From: Phycisphaerae bacterium
Lineage (GTDB): Bacteria; Planctomycetota; Phycisphaerae; UBA1845
Direction: 5' to 3'
Length of the DNA stretch: 11,299 nucleotides
Assembly (NCBI GenBank): GCA_029260195.1
Contig: JAJDDS010000559.1
Span: 1 to 11,299 of the forward strand
In this document: positions 1 through 5,989 of the stretch, one piece after another
How the letters are laid out: every line of letters starts with the position of its first letter
Numbering within the stretch: the first letter of the stretch is position 1
Notes under the pieces: model-generated
The model's input: the letters and a program-made list of their open reading frames with translations, nothing else
What the model was told of the DNA's origin: nothing
Databases searched by the model: none
Made by a program: the position numbers and the translations under genes

Positions 1-2477
1 TGATTGCACACGCCGCAACTGAAGCAGCGCCCCGCCTCGGCGAGCGCCGGGCGATCCTGACCGGTGTCGGCCAGTCCGGCGTACAACTCGGCGAATCCTG
101 TGCGTCGTGCGTCCGGTGCGAGGATCTGACCCTTCCGCCGCGGCGCATGCGCGAAGGTGTGCATCTTAATGTAGCCGGGCGTGGCGATCGGCGGTGGTCC
201 GGGTGTTAACAGATCTTCGCCAGTGAGCGCGTGGTGAATGTGCATGGCCGCCCGGCGCCCGCTGCCGATGGCGGCGGTGACGGTACCGCGATTGGCTGCG
301 AAGTCTCCGCCGATGAAGATCGGCGCGCCGGTCAGCGTGAACATCGCGCAACCCTCTTGGATGTCCGCGCCGTTGGGCAGGATGGACCGGTCGGGCGCCT
401 GACCCAGGGCGAGGATAACGGTGTCGGTGTCGATGGTCGTGCGGCGGGTCTCGTCGAACGTCGGCGCGAATTCCCCGTGCTCATCAAACACCGAGATGCA
501 CCGGCGAAACTCGATTCGTTCGACCGGGCGGCGACCACCGTTTACCCGCAGGGGTCCCCAGCCGTTGTGAATCTCGATTCCCTCTTCGATGGCTTCCTCG
601 ATCTCTTCGACCAAAGCGGGCATCCGGGCGCGTGTTTCGAGGCAGTACACATGGACGGAGCGTGCCGAAAGGCGTATCGCGGTCCTGGCAACGTCGATCG
701 CGACGTTTCCTCCGCCGATGACCACCACGGTCTTTCCGTCCAGGGCGACTTGCCCCCTGCGTGCATTTTCGAGGAAGCGCACGCCCTGCAAGACCGCGTC
801 CGGCGTCGTTTCGCCTAAGTCGATGTCGCGCGGACTTTGCAATCCGGTGGCGACGAACACCGCGTCGTATTCCTCGGCGAAGTCAACGAGATCATCGCGG
901 GTCACGCGTCGTCCCGTTCGTACGGTGACGTTGTGCGCGATGACGCGACCTATCTCTCGGTCCAAGACGTTGTACGGCAAACGGTAGGCTGGGATGCCGT
1001 TCCGCAGGACGCCGCCGAGTTGGTCGTCCTCTTCGAGCACCGTGACATCGTAGCCCAAACGCACCAACTGGTGCGTGGCGCTCAGACCGGCTGGTCCCGA
1101 GCCGACGACAGCTACTCGTCGCCCGCGCCGCGATGCGCGGGGATCATCGCATTGCCCGTGATCGGCGACGTAGCGTTCGAGTTCGCGGATGTTGATCGAC
1201 TCGTCGTACAGGCGGCGGTTGCAGGCGTTCATGCACGGCGCCGGGCATACCCTGCCGCACACCCCGGGAAGCGGTGTTGTCTCGAGCAGGATCGCGAAGG
1301 CCCGGTCGTAGTCCTCGTTGACGGCTGCGGCGATGAATCCCTGAATGTTGTTGCCGGCGGGGCAGGCGTCGACGCAGGGCGGGGTGATGTTGCGTCGCAC
1401 CGGGTCGCGGGTCGTCCACGGTCCGAAGTGGACGCAGAAGACCTTACGGTACGCCATCAGCATGGCTGCCAACAGCAGGAGCAACCCAGACACGCCAATC
1501 GCGATGCGGGTCTGTCTTCGCCGAGCGTCTCGCAGCGCGGCGACCAGTTCGTAGTCGTAGGCTGTTCGTTTGGCGACGTTCTCGATGGACTTCGCCAGCT
1601 CATTGATCTCGCGCAGATTGCAGCCATGTTGCACCTGTCGCAGGGTCGCCCTCGTTTCGGTGACGTGTTGGTGCATTTCGCCGAGCGCCAGGTTGCGGTA
1701 TCCCATTTTCCGCAGTTGCTCGTTTTGCTCGGCGGATTCGCGCAGGAGTTTGTCCGTTTCATCGAGGGTGTCGCGGACGTGGGCGACGGCGTTCATGGTA
1801 TCGCTCTTGTGACAGAGCGTGCAGCGCCCCCGTTCTTCGCGAGGGCGCGGATCGATGATGTCGACGGTGGCGGGGCCGATGGCGTGGGTGCCGTCGCCGT
1901 GGCAGAATAAACAGGAAGGGGCTCCGCGACTGCCGTGCGGACTGGCGAGCTGTTTTTCGGTGGTCCGGGGATGGCATTGGGCGCAGATGTACGCAACTCC
2001 GCGTTCGCGCGTCATCGCTACGCCGCCGAACCGTTTGAACAAACAGGTTGACGATTCGACTTCGCCGTGCGGGCTGACCATCGCCTCTTCGACGCTCCAC
2101 ACGTGGCACTCACGGCACGCGAATGATGCCGTTCCTTCGGTTGCGTGGTTCACTTCCGCGCCTCGTCGGCTTTGGAGGAATCGGAATTCCGGATTGAAGG
2201 ACGCGTGGGAGGCCTCGGCGAATTCCTCGTCGGATGCGAACGCATCTCGCGTCAGAGTTGCGTCGCCGCCGTGGCAGCCCTGGCAGGCGACGTTGTTGTT
2301 GAAATGCACACTGTTCGTCCAGTTGCGGACGATTTCCCTCATCCGACCCTCGTGCGACTGATGGCAGTCGACACAGGCGTTCCCAGCGTATGCAGCCACC
2401 GTGGACGGCGCGTCGGCGATGGGTGCGGCGCTGTCCTGAGACGCGATCAGCAGCAGAAGGACCGGTGTCACGTTCAT
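1..2477 (-). CDS. Fusion of hexahaem cytochrome c, TM helix and GltD-like FeS/FAD/NAD(P) oxidoreductase (3' end beyond window)
   Basis: A single uninterrupted frame of 825 codons runs to the left edge without a stop. A hydrophobic but uncharged leader (about residues 3-12) precedes six CXXCH sites at Cys35, 65, 121, 165, 189 and 219. A helical, coiled-coil-like linker (225-320) and one membrane helix (about 325-343) follow. The C-terminal half is a glutamate-synthase-small-subunit-like module: FeS-type cysteines C368, C372, C407, C411, C415 and C419, an FAD Rossmann motif GSGPAG near 459, a second GGGNVAIDVART near 588 for NAD(P), VILALGQAPD near 687 and a GGD near 723. The last visible residues, CFSCGVC (818-824), look like the start of a C-terminal 4Fe-4S segment, so little is missing. 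The start ATG overlaps the preceding stop (ATGA) and has a GAGGA ribosome site 9 bases upstream. Inferred role: electron exchange between periplasmic haems or the cytochrome b complex and NAD(P). The electron direction and partner cannot be read from sequence. Confidence 0.93.
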   Translation of the reverse strand, partial: MNVTPVLLLLIASQDSAAPIADAPSTVAAYAGNACVDCHQSHEGRMREIVRNWTNSVHFNNNVACQGCHGGDATLTRDAFASDEEFAEASHASFNPEFRFLQSRRGAEVNHATEGTASFACRECHVWSVEEAMVSPHGEVESSTCLFKRFGGVAMTRERGVAYICAQCHPRTTEKQLASPHGSRGAPSCLFCHGDGTHAIGPATVDIIDPRPREERGRCTLCHKSDTMNAVAHVRDTLDETDKLLRESAEQNEQLRKMGYRNLALGEMHQHVTETRATLRQVQHGCNLREINELAKSIENVAKRTAYDYELVAALRDARRRQTRIAIGVSGLLLLLAAMLMAYRKVFCVHFGPWTTRDPVRRNITPPCVDACPAGNNIQGFIAAAVNEDYDRAFAILLETTPLPGVCGRVCPAPCMNACNRRLYDESINIRELERYVADHGQCDDPRASRRGRRVAVVGSGPAGLSATHQLVRLGYDVTVLEEDDQLGGVLRNGIPAYRLPYNVLDREIGRVIAHNVTVRTGRRVTRDDLVDFAEEYDAVFVATGLQSPRDIDLGETTPDAVLQGVRFLENARRGQVALDGKTVVVIGGGNVAIDVARTAIRLSARSVHVYCLETRARMPALVEEIEEAIEEGIEIHNGWGPLRVNGGRRPVERIEFRRCISVFDEHGEFAPTFDETRRTTIDTDTVILALGQAPDRSILPNGADIQEGCAMFTLTGAPIFIGGDFAANRGTVTAAIGSGRRAAMHIHHALTGEDLLTPGPPPIATPGYIKMHTFAHAPRRKGQILAPDARRTGFAELYAGLADTGQDRPALAEAGRCFSCGVCN

Positions 2478-3031
2478 AGATCCGCATCCTCGGTACAACG
2501 GATCAACCGCCCGATCCGAAGTCGCTCGCCGGCGAGCAATACGAAAAAGGTCACGACCACGGTGCATACCGTGATGACCAAAATCGGCGACGGCGGCCAC
2601 GCACCCCAGAGGGTCATTGCTAGGAAGGCAGCGACGACGACCGTGACGCAGATTGAATGGAACGCGCTCGGCGGGCGACGCGCCCAGAATGGCAGCAGAC
2701 ACACGGCGAGCATGACGAGTCCTTGCGACAACACGCCGAGCGCCGTCCCCGAGATGCCCAGAAACTCGCTGGGGAACAGCTTGAGGGACTGGTAGCTTGC
2801 CAGAAAGTACCACTCCGGGCGGATGTGGTCGGGCGTTACACGCGGATCCGCAGGACTGGATTCCTCAATCCAGTGGGCAAACCCCCAGTGCTCCAATAGC
2901 ACTGGGAGAACCGCCAGAACGATCATCACGGCCAGGGTACACAGGGCGGCGACGATTCCGCGTATCGCCGCGGTCGGCCACATCGGTTCCAGGTGTTCCG
3001 GTTCGTATTGTCTGCGATAGTCAACGGGCAT
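2474..3031 (-). CDS. petD: Cytochrome b C-terminal half (subunit IV-like, PEWY protein)
   Basis: This 185-residue membrane protein corresponds to the C-terminal part of cytochrome b, or subunit IV of b6f complexes, and helps form the quinol-oxidation (Qo) site. The signature PEWY motif is at residues 72-75, followed by the family-typical FLASYQSLKLFP. Hydrophobic segments lie near 24-45, 94-115, 125-142 and 147-168, one more than the three of chloroplast subunit IV, so the split cytochrome b would have about eight helices as in bc1. It starts 23 bases after the b6-type gene, with only a weak ribosome site, and its TGA overlaps the ATG of the fusion gene by four bases. The symbol follows b6f naming and is a family label, not proof of orthology. 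Confidence 0.95.
   Translation of the reverse strand: MPVDYRRQYEPEHLEPMWPTAAIRGIVAALCTLAVMIVLAVLPVLLEHWGFAHWIEESSPADPRVTPDHIRPEWYFLASYQSLKLFPSEFLGISGTALGVLSQGLVMLAVCLLPFWARRPPSAFHSICVTVVVAAFLAMTLWGAWPPSPILVITVCTVVVTFFVLLAGERLRIGRLIRCTEDADL
2487..2491 (-). promoter_or_regulatory. Ribosome binding site of the haem-flavoprotein fusion
   Basis: GAGGA on the minus strand lies 9 bases before the ATG at 2477, inside the end of the upstream cytochrome b C-terminal gene. The frame stays open a few codons further upstream, including a TTG, but only this ATG has a good ribosome site and the ATGA overlap, so it fixes the start. Confidence 0.6.
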
Positions 3032-3054
3032 GGTTGCGAGCGCTCATGAAACTG

Positions 3055-3732
3055 TCACAGTGGTTTCGATATCCCCGTTCGGCGGATCATGATGTAATGA
3101 ACCAACATTCCCAAGACGATCGTGGCTGGCAGGACGGAAACGTGCAGCGCATAGAAGAACCCCAGCGTCTCCCCCGAGACGAGCGGTCCCCGCCGAAGCC
3201 AAGCAGCCAGGTCGTCCCCCACGACCGGGATGGCGCCGGGAATCTCCGTCCCCACACTGACCGCCCAGTAGCTCAGGTTCGTCCACGGAAGCAGATAGCC
3301 GGTAAACGCCATGGACGTGGTCAGCACCAGCAGCGCCACGCCCGAAAGCCAGTGGTATTCCCGCGGGGATCGGTAGATTCTGTAGTACGCCACGCGAGCC
3401 ATGTGCATCAGCACCAGCGCGATCATCATATCCGCGCACACCGCGTGGACGCGCTGTATAAGCCAGCCCATCTGCACATTGCTCTTGATGAATGTCACGG
3501 AGTCCCACGCTCGCGCCGGATCGGCTTTGTAGTACATCAGCAGGAGGACACCGGTATAGACTTGAATCAAGAAGAGCAGAAACGCCAGTCCGCCGAAACA
3601 CCCCGCCCAACCCAACGCACGCGGGACCAACGTTGGCGGCAGGTGTGGTTCGATGAGTCTGCGGAGACCGAATCGGCCGCGCGGGTGCGGCGAAGCAATG
3701 TCGACGTGCGTGCTCGCCGGCCTCTCCATCAT
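3055..3732 (-). CDS. petB: Cytochrome b6-type N-terminal subunit with predicted haem c_i cysteine
   Basis: This 225-residue di-haem membrane protein is the quinone-binding core of a Rieske/cytochrome b complex. The four axial haem ligands are visible: H96 and H110 in one helix and H197 and H212 in another. The second pair is separated by 14 residues, the b6-type spacing, rather than the 13 of classical bc1. The Qo helix carries GYLLPW and the C-terminus ends RRTGISKPL, close to cytochrome b6. Cys45, in the sequence GCFGGL, aligns by eye with the cysteine of b6 and Bacillus QcrB that binds haem c_i covalently. The gene overlaps the Rieske stop by four bases (ATGA). The first two codons are both ATG, and the ribosome site spacing slightly favours the second (3729). 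Family assignment is very secure. Confidence 0.97.
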   Translation of the reverse strand: MMERPASTHVDIASPHPRGRFGLRRLIEPHLPPTLVPRALGWAGCFGGLAFLLFLIQVYTGVLLLMYYKADPARAWDSVTFIKSNVQMGWLIQRVHAVCADMMIALVLMHMARVAYYRIYRSPREYHWLSGVALLVLTTSMAFTGYLLPWTNLSYWAVSVGTEIPGAIPVVGDDLAAWLRRGPLVSGETLGFFYALHVSVLPATIVLGMLVHYIMIRRTGISKPL

Positions 3733-4211
3733 GCCACTCCCGAGAGGTCACGGATTTTGAGCACATTGTCCTCGATAACGAACTCGACGCGACGGAGGGG
3801 CGCGTTGACCGGTCCATAGATCGGTTGCCCGAGGTCGTCGTATCGCGCTTCGTGACAGGGGCATTTGAATCTCCGGCCGACGGAATCCCAATGCACGATA
3901 CAGCCCAGATGCACACACTCCCCGTCGAACGCCCGGATTTCGTCACCGAGCTTGAGGACGACAATCTGCCTGCCGCGGTGTTCGCCCCACACGGCGTGGC
4001 CGTCGACCAATTCGTCCACTGAAACCTCCATCAGTTCCACCGGACCCAGCGATTTGGGCAGACTCAGGAAGGCGACGATCGGATAACCGACGGTGGCGGC
4101 TGACACCGCCGCCGTCCCGCCGATGGCGGCCTCACAGAATCGCCGTCGCGTACTGACATCCCAGGGGGATTTTCCCGCCGGCGCGCTGTTCGTTGGCTGG
4201 TTCCGGTTCAT
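3729..4211 (-). CDS. qcrA: Rieske 2Fe-2S protein of cytochrome b complex
   Basis: This 160-residue Rieske iron-sulfur subunit takes one electron from quinol at the Qo site and passes it to a c-type haem. Cluster ligands are in CVHLGC (C99, H101) and CPCH (C117, H120), and the disulfide cysteines C104 and C119 are both kept. The N-terminus has a Tat-like motif TRRRF (21-25) followed by a hydrophobic helix (about 28-50), the usual membrane anchor. After the second ligand box the sequence is EARYD, where high-potential mitochondrial-type proteins have GSHYD. The Ser that hydrogen-bonds the cluster is therefore Ala122, while the Tyr is kept (Tyr124); this predicts a low-potential, menaquinol-type protein. 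The start overlaps the upstream multihaem stop as ATGA, with GGAG 8 bases before. A longer open frame upstream is only read-through antecedent of this one. Confidence 0.97.
   Translation of the reverse strand: MNRNQPTNSAPAGKSPWDVSTRRRFCEAAIGGTAAVSAATVGYPIVAFLSLPKSLGPVELMEVSVDELVDGHAVWGEHRGRQIVVLKLGDEIRAFDGECVHLGCIVHWDSVGRRFKCPCHEARYDDLGQPIYGPVNAPLRRVEFVIEDNVLKIRDLSGVA
3737..3741 (-). promoter_or_regulatory. Ribosome binding site of cytochrome b6-type gene
   Basis: GGGAG on the minus strand is 4 bases before the first ATG (3732) and 7 bases before the adjacent second ATG (3729). The spacing is better for the second ATG, so the true protein may be one residue shorter than annotated. Confidence 0.5.
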
Positions 4212-5623
4212 TCGAGCAACTCCGGTTTCAACCCCGAGCGCGGGAACGTCACCTGCGGTTCGTCGCCGCGGTCGTAGGGCTTTGTGTCGTGGCAGGCTGG
4301 GGAGCAGAGTCCACCGCTTGGGAGCTTGGCGAAATTGATCTCGACTTCCCAATCGCGTGGCCCGAACCGCACCGTTTCGCGCATGTGGAACGGTCGCAAC
4401 GAAGCGTGGACCTCGTGACACGTGAGACAGGTCCGCCCGCGCTTCTCTTTGTAGACATGCACGAAATGCAGGTTGACGTCGCCGTCGCGAAAACCGGTTG
4501 CGCCCATTCCGCGCTCCGCCGTCGCGAGTGTCTCGATGTGACACTCGAAACACAGTGCGTAGGTATCCGTATCGAACGGCGCGTAGAACACGTCGGGGTA
4601 GTTCCGGGTCAGGAGGTTGGTGCGTGACGCCGCGTGGGGGTCATGACACGCTCCGCACTTGCCCTCCCGGATCGGGCCGTGGTGACGCGGATTCTCCTTC
4701 AGCAGGCAGGCCATATCGGTCAGGACGCGTCCGTCGTCGGTGGTGAGCGGTTCGTTGTGGCACGAAACGCACAAGTCCTTTTCGGAACCGGCCAGCAGTT
4801 TGGGCAGGACGCCGCCGTGGCCGAGGTGGCAGGCGTTGCAGGAGTCGTCCGTGGTTATGGCGCCATGCACGACGCTCGAAGTCTCTATCCGGGCGCGCAT
4901 GTCGTCGTGTTCATGGCATGAGTAGCACAGGTTCGGAACGGCCTCGCGTAACTGCCCGGGATGCGTTGTGGTATGTGCGTCGTGGCAGTCCAAACAGCGT
5001 CCGTCCAGAACCGGCGCGTGAACAGCGCCGATCAACTCCAGACGCGACCACATTTCCGTGTGACACGAAACGCAGATCCGCTGCCGGTCCGTCGGCAGGA
5101 GATTGGGCAGCCACGACGAGTGGTACTCGTGACAGGCGTCGCAGGCGCCGGCCATCGCGGCGACTGCCTCCGTCCCTTGATTCCGCCCATGCTCTTCCGG
5201 CTTGTGGCACATCAGACAGAGCGCGCGGGACGGATCGGCGAGGAGATGCTTGGGGTGGTCGCTGCCGTGCGGGTCGTGACACTTCACGCATTCCCGGTCC
5301 AGGACCGGCTTGTGGACCACCGACCGCTCGGAGCGAGTGTGGCAAGAATCGCAGAGGTCCGGCGCCGGGAGGGCGAGGCTGAACGTGTGTTTGCGGATGT
5401 CGTCGACTGTGTGGCAGGCGTCACACCGCCGTTGCGCGGTCGGACCATGCAGAAATCGGACGGTCACCGTCCGCGTGTGACACGCGGTTGTCACACACGA
5501 GTCGACCGGACCGGTCGGACGCTCGACGTCGACGGGCGGCGCCTCGCTCGCTGCCTGTCCCGATGTGTACGCTCCAGGCGCAAACGAGCACATGACGGCA
5601 ACTGCGACCAGTCGGATGATCAT
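4208..5623 (-). CDS. Large periplasmic multihaem cytochrome c (13 CXXCH plus CX4CH and CX3CH)
   Basis: This 471-residue secreted cytochrome is the first gene of the operon. A signal peptide is predicted at about residues 1-24. Thirteen CXXCH sites start at Cys67, 91, 112, 136, 161, 184, 210, 233, 262, 285, 323, 358 and 399, in the alternating pattern of the doubled-CXXCH family (LC..CH, then C..CHDPH). Two expanded motifs flank them, CVTTACH at 43-49 and CSPACH at 440-445, so up to 15 haems are possible. It probably acts as a periplasmic electron wire that accepts electrons from the Rieske protein in place of cytochrome c1 or f, or as a lateral exit to other acceptors; this role is inferred from the operon. 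The frame is open to a TTG at 5686, but the ATG at 5623 immediately precedes the hydrophobic leader and is preferred. The substrate, if any, is unknown. Confidence 0.92.
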   Translation of the reverse strand: MIIRLVAVAVMCSFAPGAYTSGQAASEAPPVDVERPTGPVDSCVTTACHTRTVTVRFLHGPTAQRRCDACHTVDDIRKHTFSLALPAPDLCDSCHTRSERSVVHKPVLDRECVKCHDPHGSDHPKHLLADPSRALCLMCHKPEEHGRNQGTEAVAAMAGACDACHEYHSSWLPNLLPTDRQRICVSCHTEMWSRLELIGAVHAPVLDGRCLDCHDAHTTTHPGQLREAVPNLCYSCHEHDDMRARIETSSVVHGAITTDDSCNACHLGHGGVLPKLLAGSEKDLCVSCHNEPLTTDDGRVLTDMACLLKENPRHHGPIREGKCGACHDPHAASRTNLLTRNYPDVFYAPFDTDTYALCFECHIETLATAERGMGATGFRDGDVNLHFVHVYKEKRGRTCLTCHEVHASLRPFHMRETVRFGPRDWEVEINFAKLPSGGLCSPACHDTKPYDRGDEPQVTFPRSGLKPELLE

Positions 5624-5639
5624 AAGTGAAGACTCACGT

Positions 5640-5655
5640 CGTCGGTTCCCCGACG
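5640..5655. promoter_or_regulatory. Small perfect hairpin upstream of the cytochrome operon
   Basis: A 6-base stem (CGTCGG/CCGACG) closes a 4-base TTCC loop, 17-32 bases before the ATG of the multihaem gene. It would lie in the 5' leader, next to a weak GTGAG ribosome site. No T-run follows, so it is not a convincing terminator. A role in translation or RNA stability is only a guess, and such short stems occur by chance in GC-rich DNA. Confidence 0.2.
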
Positions 5656-5784
5656 TCCTCAATGGTAGCCTCAGCGTTCCAGTCAATCGGAACTCGGCGG
5701 CTTTCGCACGCCGGTCAACGGTCCCGTGAAGACACTAGCACGTCGCGTGCCACCTCCGCGCCGTTTTGACCTGGAGTGCGTCGC

Positions 5785-5842
5785 GTGTGGTTAAGTTCGT
5801 GAATCGCCGACGTCGACTGGCGTTCTAGTTAACTTACCACAC
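5785..5842. promoter_or_regulatory. Interrupted inverted repeat, candidate operator or RNA hairpin
   Basis: The left arm GTGTGGTTAAGTT (5785-5797) and right arm AACTTACCACAC (5831-5842) are reverse complements over 12 pairs with one bulged T. Inside the 33-base spacer a second pair, CGCC (5805-5808) and GGCG (5819-5822), shares the same centre. The repeat is relatively AT-rich for this region and lies about 160 bases upstream of the operon start and 150 upstream of the kinase. It could bind a dimeric regulator serving both directions, or fold in RNA. No T-run makes a terminator unlikely. Confidence 0.4.
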
Positions 5843-5989
5843 CTCCACTGGATTCGTCGAGCCCCGTGAACGTTCGTTGCGTGCGCAGTCGCGACGGACT
5901 CCTGATTTGCCTTGATTCGGGTTCCCGGCGTGAGTAGCTTATGAAGAGGAACCGCGCTCCGCCGATCCCATCACGACGGGCAATTCGTC

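Larger units (their letters stand above)
5624..5989. other. Divergent intergenic region between cytochrome operon and kinase gene
   Basis: These 366 bases separate two divergently read units and must hold both promoters. I see no convincing gene in them. Contents: a hairpin at 5640-5655, a short inverted repeat GCACG-TCG-CGTGC at 5738-5750, and a larger interrupted inverted repeat at 5785-5842. A TTGATT box near 5912 with TAGCTT 17 bases later is a weak sigma70-like candidate for the kinase gene. No good -35/-10 pair was found for the operon, but planctomycete promoters are poorly described. Confidence 0.6.

Noticed and set aside
837..1910. Long plus-strand open frame of 357 codons
   Set aside because: It is antisense to the haem-flavoprotein fusion, shows no recognisable domain, and the opposite strand has clear CXXCH and Rossmann motifs. 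Long shadow frames are common in GC-rich coding DNA.
2797..3819. Plus-strand open frame of 340 codons
   Set aside because: It lies antisense across both cytochrome b genes and the end of the Rieske gene; its translation is low-complexity, Arg/His/Pro-rich and unlike any family I know.
3044..3964. Minus-strand frame of 306 codons overlapping cytochrome b and Rieske genes
   Set aside because: It is out of frame with both conserved genes on the same strand and carries none of their motifs.
4961..5629. Plus-strand frame of 222 codons over the multihaem gene
   Set aside because: Antisense shadow; the complementary strand contains regularly spaced CXXCH sites and a signal peptide.
5624..5686. Upstream TTG start for the multihaem cytochrome
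   Set aside because: It would place 21 mostly polar residues before the hydrophobic leader; the ATG at 5623 gives a normal signal peptide.
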